The notes under the pieces are model-generated. The model saw only the letters and a program-made list of their open reading frames with translations, was not told the origin of the DNA and did not search any database. Of a DNA stretch of 21,672 nucleotides, positions 7,902 to 15,673 are shown piece after piece. Each line of letters starts with the position of its first letter. The first letter of the stretch is position 1. The position numbers were made by a program, and so were the translations under genes. The DNA comes from a virus: positions 1 to 21,672 of the IMG/VR virus record IMGVR_UViG_3300028920_000294; one strand, 5' to 3'.

Positions 7902-8387
7902 CTATCGATCATAACTAATTTCGACATTCTCTATAATATCTCTTTCTCTTTCAACTAAAGAGCTAGTTCCAAACTTTATGTCTATAGTAGCGTGATACTC
8001 AGATCTATCAGATAGTTCTTTGTAAGCACTAACAATAGGCATAGTATAACATGGATATAAATCTACATCATTTAAAGCATACTTAATATCCATAACATCT
8101 AGACTTTCTTCTATAGCATTAGCTATACTACAAGCATCATTATCATCAATAACTAAAATAGATAAAATAAAATACTTATGATATTTGTTAACAACAGTAG
8201 TGCTGCCATCCCTAAATTTTATAGGTGTACGCATTTTTTTAGTTATTGGCTGCATCATATAAATAGTAGCAAGCGGCTTATTAGGCATTTTTATATCTTG
8301 TCCAGCAAAAATAACTTCTATTCCTGTTAAATTGTGTATCCAGTCATAGATAGCGGTTCTCTGAACATCTGTTAAACCAAAAATCAT
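7902..8387 (-). CDS. Tail terminator (neck gp12-like) protein
   Basis: 161 aa, immediately before the sheath gene in reading order. It has the shape of terminator proteins: an N-terminal helix (L-T-D-V-Q-R-T-A-I-Y-D-W-I-H), a strand I-E-V-I-F-A-G-Q-D, then P-L-A-T-I-Y-M-M-Q-P-I, a long K-Y-H-K-Y-F-I-L-S-I-L-V-I-D-D strand, a helix with A-N-A-I-E-E-S-L, and a final H-A-T-I-D-I-K-F strand. That layout fits the neck terminator (gp12-like) group of contractile phages, which caps the tube and joins it to the head. It overlaps the upstream gene by 4 nt. Assignment is by pattern and place. Confidence 0.68.
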   Translation of the reverse strand: MIFGLTDVQRTAIYDWIHNLTGIEVIFAGQDIKMPNKPLATIYMMQPITKKMRTPIKFRDGSTTVVNKYHKYFILSILVIDDNDACSIANAIEESLDVMDIKYALNDVDLYPCYTMPIVSAYKELSDRSEYHATIDIKFGTSSLVERERDIIENVEISYDR

Positions 8388-8731
8388 CTTTCTACCTTAA
8401 CTATTATTGTTTTATAATGATTTCCATTAAAACCATAATCAGCATAATCATATTTTTTTAAAACTACAAACTCTTCACCTTTATGTGCTATTATTTCTAG
8501 CTCATCAATTACTTTTTTAGTATACATTTTTCTGTAATCAGAAATACGTTTACCTTCTTGTTCTATTCTAGCAATTTCTGTAGCCGCATCTGACATTTCA
8601 GTTAATGCCGCAGGCATAATAGCTCCGTCAATAAATCTTCTATCTATTAATCTCTTACTTATAATACCTTTTATATTAACTTCGTCATAAGTTCTTATTT
8701 CTATCCTGTGTGTTCTTATTATTTTACTCAT
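8384..8731 (-). CDS. Probable head-closure (stopper-like) protein
   Basis: 115 aa. It starts with an I-R-T-H-R-I-E-I-R-T-Y strand, then F-I-D-G-A-I-M-P-A near residue 35, a charged helix (A-A-T-E-I-A-R-I-E-Q-E-G-K-R-I-S-D-Y), Y-T-K-K near 70, and a C-terminal pair of strands G-E-E-F-V-V-L-K-K-Y-D-Y-A-D-Y and Y-K-T-I-I-V-K-V-E-R. The I-x-P-A / Y-T / G-x-x-Y-x-V plan resembles small head-closure proteins that plug the portal after packaging. It lies between the gp10-like and terminator genes, with 4-nt overlaps on both sides, as neck genes do. The stopper role is inferred mostly from position. Confidence 0.5.
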   Translation of the reverse strand: MSKIIRTHRIEIRTYDEVNIKGIISKRLIDRRFIDGAIMPAALTEMSDAATEIARIEQEGKRISDYRKMYTKKVIDELEIIAHKGEEFVVLKKYDYADYGFNGNHYKTIIVKVER

Positions 8732-9153
8732 TTAATTAATACCTTTATACTATTATACATTTCTAATGTATCTTTTAAAGGTTCATCATGACCTTTTTTT
8801 CTTACTGTATACGGTCTTAAAGGCATAGCCCAAAACTTCGCGTCATCTATACTTTTTTTAATTACATCTACAAATTGTAGACCAACTTCGTTTAAAGAAT
8901 TTTTAACACCTTTTGCCCATAACTCTATAAAGCTAACTTTAACGGTAGGCATGTTTTGAATAGCCCGTCTCATAAACGGCCTAGGTGGAATAGGTCCAGG
9001 TTTATTAGTAGGATCACCGTACTCCATTTTATATGCCTTAGACGCATTCTTAGAATCAAAGATACCTACCGCTATTTTACGTTTCTTTAACTGCCTTATT
9101 ATTGCCATTAAATGCGGCATTTTATCTAATCTAATTGTTGCTTTTACTACCAT
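8728..9153 (-). CDS. Neck/tail-completion protein (HK97 gp10 or Mu gpG-like)
   Basis: 141 aa, basic. The family pattern is clear: I-A-V-G-I-F-D-S-K-N near residue 27, M-E-Y-G-D-P near 43, the conserved I-P-P-R-P-F-M-R-R-A-I near 55, and a C-terminal P-Y-T-V-R-K-K-G-H-D-E-P-L-K-D-T-L-E-M-Y-N-S-I. Members of this group are small neck or tail-completion proteins next to the connector genes. It overlaps the upstream gene by one base (9153) and the downstream by 4 nt. Its role in the particle is not sharply defined even in studied phages. Confidence 0.72.
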   Translation of the reverse strand: MVVKATIRLDKMPHLMAIIRQLKKRKIAVGIFDSKNASKAYKMEYGDPTNKPGPIPPRPFMRRAIQNMPTVKVSFIELWAKGVKNSLNEVGLQFVDVIKKSIDDAKFWAMPLRPYTVRKKGHDEPLKDTLEMYNSIKVLIK

Positions 9154-9812
9154 TATATAAACCTAAACCATAATCTCATCATAATTTCATAAAATACTAT
9201 ACCATATCTACTTAGACCATAAAAAGCTTCATCTAGCTTAGAAAAATCTGTTCCATACTTATACTGAACATCACCAACTACTTCCTGCACTAAACCGATA
9301 ATATCATCTGTATTATCTGGATCTATATTTGTTATAGTAAGTAAATGAGCTAATAAATACCTTTGAGCTCGTTCTTGTTCATCTTTAAAATTTAATTCTG
9401 TTACTTGTAATATAACATCTTCTAAAAGCAGATTAAACAATATTATGCCACTATGGTTATGGACTAGATTATTATCTATCAAGTTAATATCTACATTTAT
9501 AGAATAACTAACACCTGGTACTGCAGCCGTTGTTATTATTTTAGTAGAACTATTACTTACTACTATGGCAGCACAACCAGCTAGAACTGATGCTAAACCA
9601 TTTATTATCTCTGTTCTTAAAACTTCTTCATCCGGTGTACCTGGCTGTGGACTAGAAGTATACGTATAGTCTACGCCATCTATATTTATTGTATATTCTG
9701 TATCATAAAATAAATTAGCTACTTCAACTGAATCCTTTTTAGCTATATCAATAACTTTATTTTTTAATTCAGGTGCTATAGTTAATACATTTTCTAACGT
9801 TGTATTTGCCAT
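9153..9812 (-). CDS. Head-tail adaptor (DUF4054-like) with an inserted beta domain
   Basis: 219 aa. The C-terminal 90 residues (about 138-219) look like a DUF4054 adaptor: a helix with E-Q-E-R-A-Q-R-Y-L-L-A-H-L-L-T near 146, then Y-K-Y-G-T and F-Y-G-L-S-R-Y-G-I-V-F-Y-E-I. The N-terminal helix (about 8-37) belongs to the same fold. Between them residues about 38-112 form a beta block (Y-T-I-N-I-D-G-V-D-Y-T-Y-T, I-I-N-G-L-A-S-V-L, S-Y-S-I-N-V-D-I) not found in the plain adaptor. The block resembles small domains often grafted onto virion proteins. The adaptor binds the portal and receives the stopper. Start ATG 9812 lies 1 nt after the outer spanin stop. Confidence 0.62.
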   Translation of the reverse strand: MANTTLENVLTIAPELKNKVIDIAKKDSVEVANLFYDTEYTINIDGVDYTYTSSPQPGTPDEEVLRTEIINGLASVLAGCAAIVVSNSSTKIITTAAVPGVSYSINVDINLIDNNLVHNHSGIILFNLLLEDVILQVTELNFKDEQERAQRYLLAHLLTITNIDPDNTDDIIGLVQEVVGDVQYKYGTDFSKLDEAFYGLSRYGIVFYEIMMRLWFRFI

Positions 9813-9813
9813 T

Positions 9814-10083
9814 TTATCCCTCGAACGACTTTTCTAAACATCTAACATAAGCTTCAAGTAACCTTATATACTCTTTCCAATGTAATATACAAACATCTAA
9901 TTCACCGAACTTAGCAAAATCATCTGTCGGTGCAAGTAAGTCACAAACATAGTCATATTTCGGTTTTTCACAGGTATTAACATACTTTTTGTACACTGGT
10001 ACATATTTAGTAACTACCTTAGTCGTACTACAGCTGCATAAGCTTATTAAGACGACCCCAAATAAGACTAAAATCTTTCTCAT
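9814..10083 (-). CDS. Outer-membrane lipoprotein spanin (Rz1-like)
   Basis: 89 aa with a lipoprotein signal: M-R-K, a hydrophobic core, and Cys at residue 18 in an L-C-S-C lipobox. Mature residues include V-P-V-Y-K-K-Y-V-N-T-C-E-K-P, a Pro/Cys-containing start seen in many outer spanins. The first 56 bp lie inside the end of the upstream coiled-coil membrane protein gene, in another frame, which is the standard nested Rz/Rz1 layout. With that partner it would fuse inner and outer membranes at lysis. Four more Cys residues after the lipobox are unusual and could form disulphides. Confidence 0.75.
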   Translation of the reverse strand: MRKILVLFGVVLISLCSCSTTKVVTKYVPVYKKYVNTCEKPKYDYVCDLLAPTDDFAKFGELDVCILHWKEYIRLLEAYVRCLEKSFEG

Positions 10084-10405
10084 CCTTTGCCTGTTCTATT
10101 ATTTGTTCACCCTTTTCTTTTTCTATCCTTACTATCTCTTTTATTCTTACTATTTCTTTTTTATTAGCCTTCTGGAACTCAATAGCATCATTAAGATATT
10201 TAACTTCCATGTCTTTTATCTTATTTACTAATACTAGCTTTTCAGACTCACATTGAGCCTTATTTTTAATAATCTCAGACTCCAAAACTTTAATCTCAGA
10301 TTTTTTAATATTTATGTCCTTAGACATTATTATAATAGTAGATATTAAAGCAATTAATACAACTAAGATAATGGCTGAAACTATTATTTTAGCTTTAGTA
10401 AACAC
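10028..10405 (-). CDS. Inner-membrane spanin (Rz-like)
   Basis: About 125 aa starting at GTG 10405-10403, chosen because GGAGG (10415-10411) lies 5 nt upstream; a TTG at 10417 would overlap that site. It has one N-terminal transmembrane helix (about residues 6-28, mostly I/V/L/A) followed by a long charged coiled coil (K-S-E-I-K-V-L-E-S-E-I, then V-R-I-K-E-I-V-R-I-E-K-E-K). This type II membrane plan, with the lipoprotein gene nested at its 3' end, fits an inner spanin. Finding it in the head-neck junction rather than beside a holin and endolysin is uncommon; neither of those is recognisable in this window. Confidence 0.72.
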   Translation of the reverse strand: MFTKAKIIVSAIILVVLIALISTIIIMSKDINIKKSEIKVLESEIIKNKAQCESEKLVLVNKIKDMEVKYLNDAIEFQKANKKEIVRIKEIVRIEKEKGEQIIEQAKDEKDFSLIWGRLNKLMQL

Positions 10406-10421
10406 TCTAACCTCCAAAATA

Positions 10422-10441
10422 GGGCCAGTTTAAACTGGCCC
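10422..10441 (-). terminator. Perfect 20-bp palindrome, likely terminator or processing hairpin
   Basis: GGGCCAGTTTAAACTGGCCC, with 10-bp arms and a GGGCC/GGCCC base, stands between the stop of the head-region protein (10451) and the spanin ribosome site. On the minus strand it is followed by TATTTT, a weak U-run. It is the most GC-rich inverted repeat in the operon. It probably reduces read-through from the highly expressed head genes or protects the 3' end of their mRNA. Confidence 0.6.
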
Positions 10442-10450
10442 AAAAATAAA

Positions 10451-10828
10451 CTACTTACCTTTTGTCTCGTTTTTAGCCTTAAGTTCTGCTTTTTTAGCCT
10501 CAGCTGCTTCTTCTGCCTCTTTTGCTTTTTTAGCTTCTTCTGCCTCTTTTGCTTTTTTAGCTTCTTCTTCTTTAGCCTTTTGTTCTTTTTCGGCTTTTTC
10601 AATGTCATATGCTTTTTTAGCATCTTCTGCCTTTTTAGCATTATCGGCCTGCTTAGCGGACTCTACTTCATCATCAACTTTAACATATCGCATAGCCTGC
10701 AATATTTTAGCATCTGCTTCATTGTCGACGGTAAATTTACCGCCGACAAATTTGCGAAGAGAACCCTTATGATCGTAGAACTGAAGACTTTTAAACTGAG
10801 ATTTAAAAGTTTTTCTAAACTTCGACAT
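10451..10828 (-). CDS. Small head-region protein with Lys/Ala/Glu helical tail
   Basis: 125 aa from ATG 10828, which has GAGG 5 nt upstream; a GTG two codons earlier (10834) overlaps that site and is less likely. The N-terminal 45 residues are folded-looking (L-Q-F-Y-D-H-K-G, L-R-K-F-V-G-G-K-F-T-V-D-N-E-A-D-A-K-I-L-Q), resembling small proteins that often follow capsid genes. The rest is a continuous Lys/Ala/Glu helix containing an exact 27-bp tandem repeat. Its place just after the major capsid gene suggests a head-decorating or head-fibre role, but this is not proven. No known domain was recognised with certainty. Confidence 0.65.
   Translation of the reverse strand: MSKFRKTFKSQFKSLQFYDHKGSLRKFVGGKFTVDNEADAKILQAMRYVKVDDEVESAKQADNAKKAEDAKKAYDIEKAEKEQKAKEEEAKKAKEAEEAKKAKEAEEAAEAKKAELKAKNETKGK
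10506..10559 (-). repeat. 27-bp tandem repeat, two exact copies
   Basis: Copies at 10506-10532 and 10533-10559 are identical and keep the reading frame, coding a nine-residue A-K-E-A-E-E-A-K-K-type unit. Partial copies continue on both sides. The repeat probably expands or shrinks by slippage and would change the length of the helical tail. Confidence 0.85.
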
Positions 10829-10837
10829 AATCACCTC

Positions 10838-11947
10838 TTACCAAGTGGTTTTAAGATTAGTAAGCCTTGAGTGAGCTTTCTCCTGCTTAAATTCAAAAGT
10901 ATACTCACCAACTACCATACCTGAATAGTAGTCACCTTTCTTTCCAAGGTACTCATGGAAGAAGCTTCTAGAACCAAGAGGTCTAACTTTGGCTCTGTTA
11001 ACATCCATGAAAATCATTTCATCAGGCTTGAGGTTAGGGTTAACTCTAACAGGGAACTCACCAAGGTCAGTTACAACCCAGTTAACTGTCTCACCTCTTA
11101 CACCGTCAGTTCTCTCAATAATAAGAGAATTAGCATCAAGTGCTCCGATCTTTCTCTTCTGAGTAGGACTAACCATAAATACGTAATTACCAGCAGCAAC
11201 ACCTGCATGGTCAGCAACAGCCTGAACTGCATCATTAAGCATCTTTTTACTGATGTCAGCAGCAGAAGCATCTATGATATTAGTCTGTATCCAAGCTTTA
11301 AGGCCAGCAAACTGACGAACATTACCGGCTGAGTACTTAACACCATCAATACAAGCTTTTTCAAGCTGCAGTGCTAGCTCAACGAGCTTCTTCTGTTTTT
11401 CGTACTCATAAAGTTTGTCAATACCATACTGCTCAATCTCTGCAGCTGTACCTGTTACTTCAACAGTGTCATCAAAGATCTGAGTGTAATTCTGCTTGTT
11501 GACTCTAGGTTTGTATCTAGAAGTCCTAGCATCAGCACCTTCTTCGCCTTCTACAAAGTTAATGCTAATAGATTCTCCAGCTGTGGCTGCAGCCGCAGTT
11601 GTACCAGCATAACCTCTTGTAACGGTAAGCTCGTATGTACCGCCTGTGCTAATGGCTGTAACTTTCATGAGCTCTTCGTTAATCTGAATAATATGACCAA
11701 CTCTAAACTTCTGACGTTCGTCGGCATCAGCAAGCACTAGTGTTGTTGCAGCATCAGTAATATCAGCAGCAAGTGCTGACTTATAACCATACATTTCGTC
11801 TTCATTCCACTCATGGAGAGTATTCCTTACAGGATTACCGAATCCACCAAGCATCGAAAGAAGAGGGATCTGAATAGGATTAAGCAGAAGCATTTCATCT
11901 ACTACGCTTTCCTTTTTACCTACAATAAGATTTGAAAAAACTGACAT
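10838..11947 (-). CDS. Major capsid protein (DUF5309/SU10-type HK97 fold)
   Basis: 369 aa. The N-terminus (E-M-L-L-L-N-P-I-Q-I-P-L-L-S-M-L-G) and the body (T-Q-I-F-D-D-T-V-E-V-T-G-T-A, E-Y-E-K-Q-K-K-L-V-E-L-A-L-Q-L-E-K, Y-V-F-M-V-S-P-T-Q-K-R-K-I, F-P-V-R-V-N-P, M-I-F-M-D-V-N-R-A-K-V) match the DUF5309 group of HK97-fold capsid proteins. Residues about 55-130 hold an inserted beta block with L-M-K-V-T-A-I-S and T-V-T-R-G-Y-A-G-T, common in this family. Base composition and codon use look less AT-rich than most neighbours, which fits very high expression. It follows the scaffold gene by 10 nt, with AGGAGG before the start. Confidence 0.9.
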   Translation of the reverse strand: MSVFSNLIVGKKESVVDEMLLLNPIQIPLLSMLGGFGNPVRNTLHEWNEDEMYGYKSALAADITDAATTLVLADADERQKFRVGHIIQINEELMKVTAISTGGTYELTVTRGYAGTTAAAATAGESISINFVEGEEGADARTSRYKPRVNKQNYTQIFDDTVEVTGTAAEIEQYGIDKLYEYEKQKKLVELALQLEKACIDGVKYSAGNVRQFAGLKAWIQTNIIDASAADISKKMLNDAVQAVADHAGVAAGNYVFMVSPTQKRKIGALDANSLIIERTDGVRGETVNWVVTDLGEFPVRVNPNLKPDEMIFMDVNRAKVRPLGSRSFFHEYLGKKGDYYSGMVVGEYTFEFKQEKAHSRLTNLKTTW

Positions 11948-11957
11948 AAGTTACCTC

Positions 11958-12671
11958 CTACGTCTCTTGTTGTTGTGCTTCATATTGTTTCTTAAGTAAC
12001 GAGTAATCACCACGGGCCTCATTAGTACCTACTTTTTCAGCTTTAAGCTTAGCTTCTTCGACCATAGCCTTAGTAACTTTACCTTTTTCAAGGTTCTTTT
12101 TACTCTTGTCAGGATTAAACTCAAATTCTTTAAACTTCTGCTTAATAACTTTTTCTGAGTCTGTTGTAACCGCTTGCTTATACTTCTCAACAAACTTAGA
12201 AGCTTTTTCAATAGAAGTATCAAGATCTATTGAAACAAAATGTTCAGCAAAAGATACATCTACATTCTTTTCCAGCAAAAGTTTTGTAACGGCCTCTTTA
12301 GAGTCTTTAAAGGCATTGTCTTTTTTAAGCTTAGCTACTTCTTCTTCCATTTCCTGTAGCCTTTTTGCTTCAGCTGAAAGCTCAGGATTAAACTTTTTAG
12401 TAAGTTCCTTTTCTTTCTCAGATACAGCTGTAGAAATAGCTTCCTGCATGTCCTTCTTTTTAAACTTGTCAAGAGCTGTCTTGACGCCGTCTGTAACCCT
12501 TTTGTCAGCAAAAGAATTAAGTAGAGTTTTTCCAGTTTCATCCTTTTCAAGCTTTGCAAACATGTCCTCAGGTTTAGCCTCCGGAACTAAGCTAAGTAGT
12601 TCAGTCTGCAGTTCTGAGTCCTCTTTTTCAGCTTTGATCACTTCTAACGCTTTTTTAACTTCTTCTTTCAT
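11958..12671 (-). CDS. Capsid scaffolding protein (DUF4355-like)
   Basis: 237 aa, highly charged and largely helical, rich in Lys and Glu, between the portal and major capsid genes, where scaffolds are encoded. The segment L-L-L-E-K-N-V-D-V-S-F-A-E-H-F-V-S-I-D-L-D-T-S-I-E-K-A near residues 130-155 resembles DUF4355-type scaffolding proteins, as does the preceding coiled coil (E-M-E-E-E-V-A-K-L-K-K-D-N-A-F). Scaffolds direct procapsid assembly and leave or are degraded before packaging. No protease gene is visible in the window, so exit without cleavage, or a protease encoded elsewhere, is possible. Confidence 0.82.
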   Translation of the reverse strand: MKEEVKKALEVIKAEKEDSELQTELLSLVPEAKPEDMFAKLEKDETGKTLLNSFADKRVTDGVKTALDKFKKKDMQEAISTAVSEKEKELTKKFNPELSAEAKRLQEMEEEVAKLKKDNAFKDSKEAVTKLLLEKNVDVSFAEHFVSIDLDTSIEKASKFVEKYKQAVTTDSEKVIKQKFKEFEFNPDKSKKNLEKGKVTKAMVEEAKLKAEKVGTNEARGDYSLLKKQYEAQQQET

Positions 12672-12695
12672 GTTGTTCTCCCATGTCCCTAGAGT

Positions 12696-14240
12696 CTACT
12701 TTTTAGAAGTATCCTCAACAGGTCCATTTGTGTTTCTATTACTAATGCCGCCCTCGTCAATGTCTACGACTCGGACTTTACTCTCTTTATTAGCAAAATC
12801 TATACCATTTTTAACATTTTCAATCTTTTCTCGCTGTAAAGCTTGCATTTCCAATTCAGGATTTTCTATAAAAGAAGCTATACTTAATCTAGTTTCTGTA
12901 CTTACTATACCATCAAGCTCTGTTTGTATACGTGCTTCTTCTAACATATTAACAGGTATATTGCGTGTAAATCTTCTATGAATTAATTTATAATCAAATT
13001 CAGTATTAAACTTTTTAAATACAGGTTCCAGTAATCTCCACATATAACTATCTGAAACTTCAAACTTAACTTGAGCAGTCATTGATTTTTCTTCTAACTG
13101 CATAAGCTTATATCTAATAGCAACACCTGATAAATTACCAAAAAAGTTTTCATCTTTAAAATTAACAGACTTAGAAAATCTTATAATATTATTTTCAAGT
13201 TTATCTAAATATTCTATAATTCCTTTTATATCTACTTTTTTTGTAACAAATTCAACTTTACCATCTTTAGTCATTTCGAACATACCAGTCTGCTTAAGCT
13301 CATCTATATTTTCTTTATTACTCTTAAGACCATATAATGCTATATAAGCTAGTCTAAACTGTTCTAACTCAGAACTAAGATCAGACAAAGCTCTATCGTA
13401 AGCATCTATTAAAGATAAAACCTTATCACAGTCACCTTGCCTCTCTCTGTTATTAACAAATTCAAATAAAGGTACATTACCAAAAAGATGCGGCGTAACT
13501 GTTACATCTGTGTCTTCATCAAAAGAAGACTGCGAATTTTGAGTAACAGTATATATATTTGTATTATCATATATTTCAAATTTGTATAGCTCTTTTACTT
13601 GATTACTAACAACAGCTCTAGTCTTTAAATATCTTATAGATGCAATAAGATGATTTTCGTTGTCTCCATATACAAATATAGTTTCCCAAGGATCAATATT
13701 CATCATAGAAACCTTAGCTTCATTAGAATTTTCATCATAGGAAGGAGTATAAACTAGTCTAGAAGAAGTACCACAAATTGAGCAAGTTTTAATTGTTTCC
13801 ATATTTATATTATGTAAAACAACTTCTTTACCAAAAGTATTTATCTTATTAAATATATCAGCATGCTTTCTTCTTTCTTGTTCAATCGCAGCTTCATCAG
13901 CTTTATCAACTTCTAATTTAGTACTTTTAACTGCATAAACAATAGGTATACCTATTAAGTAACCAAGCTTAGTATCTATTATCTCAGACATAAAACTATT
14001 ATTAAGTTGATTATTTATCTTCATAAAATTATCAAGAGTTCTGCTTTTAATAGGAGTACCAGACTCATAAGCCATATACCTAAAATAGTTTGTTTTATAC
14101 TTGGTATGTAAAGTCTCATAAGAGTCTATCAAACTATTTAATGCCTTAGGCAAAGTCAACGGTACTGAAATAGCATTATCAGAAAAGTCTAAAGCCTCTT
14201 TTATAATTGCATCAGCAGTTTCTTTCTTAATTTTACCCAT
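12696..14240 (-). CDS. Portal protein (SPP1 gp6-like)
   Basis: 514 aa from ATG 14240-14238, which has GAGG 5 nt upstream and lies 7 nt after the large terminase stop; the open frame extends 19 codons further but that would overlap terminase and lacks a ribosome site. Recognisable gp6-type features are Y-L-I-G-I-P-I-V-Y near residue 100, the segment I-C-G-T-S-S-R-L-V-Y, D-P-W-E-T-I-F-V-Y, G-N-V-P-L-F-E-F-V-N-N, D-A-Y-D-R-A-L-S-D-L and the S-G-V-A-I-R-Y-K-L part of the stem/crown region near 375. Portals form the dodecameric channel at one capsid vertex and dock the terminase. The C-terminus is hydrophilic. Confidence 0.9.
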   Translation of the reverse strand: MGKIKKETADAIIKEALDFSDNAISVPLTLPKALNSLIDSYETLHTKYKTNYFRYMAYESGTPIKSRTLDNFMKINNQLNNSFMSEIIDTKLGYLIGIPIVYAVKSTKLEVDKADEAAIEQERRKHADIFNKINTFGKEVVLHNINMETIKTCSICGTSSRLVYTPSYDENSNEAKVSMMNIDPWETIFVYGDNENHLIASIRYLKTRAVVSNQVKELYKFEIYDNTNIYTVTQNSQSSFDEDTDVTVTPHLFGNVPLFEFVNNRERQGDCDKVLSLIDAYDRALSDLSSELEQFRLAYIALYGLKSNKENIDELKQTGMFEMTKDGKVEFVTKKVDIKGIIEYLDKLENNIIRFSKSVNFKDENFFGNLSGVAIRYKLMQLEEKSMTAQVKFEVSDSYMWRLLEPVFKKFNTEFDYKLIHRRFTRNIPVNMLEEARIQTELDGIVSTETRLSIASFIENPELEMQALQREKIENVKNGIDFANKESKVRVVDIDEGGISNRNTNGPVEDTSKK

Positions 14241-14247
14241 TACAACC

Positions 14248-15666
14248 TCATAAAAATCTTTTAATAGGCACAATCTCACCAGGCTCATCAGTATCATCTA
14301 ACATTAATTCTGTTAAACACCATACTAAAGCATCTAACCTATTAGGTGAATCCTCTCCAGGTACCCATTCACACATTTCACTTTCTAACTCAGGAAAATC
14401 ACCTACGTGATGTACAACACCTTTATCATATAATGTAGATATAGGCTCTGCCCTTAATCTCTTTCCTCGTGCTGCGTGCACCTTTTTAAAATTAACTTTT
14501 GATCCTGTAGTTTGTAAAACCATTTCAACAAGATCTCCGCCGTTATTAGTTTCTGCTACAACTAAATCGGCTTGTTCTTTTTTATAACGCTTTACAGCCA
14601 AACCTGACCATATACTAGGATGACACTTTCTAGAGTCATCAGCAAAAACATAGGCGTGACCTTCAGCTGTAAGACCAGCTGTAATTATACCTGCTTCATC
14701 AGATCTTTCATTATCTGTAACAGACGGATCTATTGCTACTACAATACGAATAAAGTCAGTTGGCCTAGCATTAACCTTATGTTTTTGTATAACTTCATGG
14801 TTCCAAAGAGCACCAGCTACATCGCTAAACAATTTACCATATAACTCCTGCTCACCAATACGAGTACCGTCATACTTTTTAATAACACGTTCTATAAACC
14901 TACTAGACAAGTTAGATAGGTTTTCAAAACTAGATCCTAAAGTAAGATAAGTACTAGGGTCTTCTACCATCTTTTTAATAGTCGGTCGTGGTTTAGGAGT
15001 ACCAGTGGCTATGTACTGAGGATTGTCACCAATACGAAGACCAAGCTCAAACATATCTATGCAGTCTTCCAAGTACTTGAACTTACCGGGTTCATCAACC
15101 CATCCTTTGTGATGCTGAGGTCCTCTAAGCTGGTCCGGTTCGTCTCCTGAATAGATAAACCCCTTTGCACCATTAGGCCATTCAATCTGTCTTTTAGAAG
15201 CGATATATCTTGGTCTATTGTAAGGCGGAGCTACAGTAATAAGCCCCGATTCACCGTGTAACATAACATCACGTACGTCAGCAGTGGTTTGTCCGATTAA
15301 GGCAAAAATACCATAGCCTCGACGCTGCCACTCAATAATTGTCTCTGCACCGGTACGAGTTTTTCCAAAACCACGACCAGACATTATGAACCAGAGGTAC
15401 CAGGCACCCTCTGGTATTCGTTGCTTCGGGCGAGCCCAAAACGACCAATCATATAACAGCAATTCAGTCTGCTCAGCCGTAAGGCTGTTAAAAAACGCAT
15501 CCTGGTCTTCTTTAGGTAATCTAGCAACTAGTTCAGCATTAGACATATTATTAGCCTGTAAGGCTATCTGATGCTTTTCACTTAGATCATCAGACAACTT
15601 GATAGGATTAGCGGTTAAAGCCTCCCTTATATCAAGAGTACTATGTTCTAATGCTAAACTGTTCAT
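14248..15666 (-). CDS. terL: Terminase large subunit (packaging ATPase and nuclease)
   Basis: 472 aa. The ATPase domain has Walker A S-G-R-G-F-G-K-T at residues 96-103 and a Walker B-like G-W-V-D-E ending at D191-E192, followed by the coupling motif A-T-G-T-P-K-P near 220. The RNase H-like nuclease domain shows A-I-D-P-S (Asp 313), A-E-T-N-N (Glu 372) and N-R-L-D-A-L-V-W (Asp 445) as probable metal ligands. It cuts concatemeric DNA and pumps it through the portal encoded directly downstream. Gene length is normal for the family. All key residues appear intact. It is separated from the small subunit by three other genes, which is not the usual order. Confidence 0.95.
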   Translation of the reverse strand: MNSLALEHSTLDIREALTANPIKLSDDLSEKHQIALQANNMSNAELVARLPKEDQDAFFNSLTAEQTELLLYDWSFWARPKQRIPEGAWYLWFIMSGRGFGKTRTGAETIIEWQRRGYGIFALIGQTTADVRDVMLHGESGLITVAPPYNRPRYIASKRQIEWPNGAKGFIYSGDEPDQLRGPQHHKGWVDEPGKFKYLEDCIDMFELGLRIGDNPQYIATGTPKPRPTIKKMVEDPSTYLTLGSSFENLSNLSSRFIERVIKKYDGTRIGEQELYGKLFSDVAGALWNHEVIQKHKVNARPTDFIRIVVAIDPSVTDNERSDEAGIITAGLTAEGHAYVFADDSRKCHPSIWSGLAVKRYKKEQADLVVAETNNGGDLVEMVLQTTGSKVNFKKVHAARGKRLRAEPISTLYDKGVVHHVGDFPELESEMCEWVPGEDSPNRLDALVWCLTELMLDDTDEPGEIVPIKRFL

Positions 15667-15673
15667 TAATTAC

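Noticed and set aside
10384-10641. Minus-strand Lys-rich frame (85 codons)
   Set aside because: It is an out-of-frame shadow of the Lys/Ala/Glu repeat gene, runs through the palindrome and lacks a ribosome site.
12106-12981. Long plus-strand frame (291 codons)
   Set aside because: It is antisense to the scaffold and portal genes, Ser/Leu-rich as expected for the complement of Lys/Glu-rich coding DNA, has no ribosome site and spans two real genes.
14241-14297. Longer portal start at 14297
   Set aside because: It would overlap the large terminase gene by about 50 bp without a ribosome site, while ATG 14240 has GAGG at the right distance.
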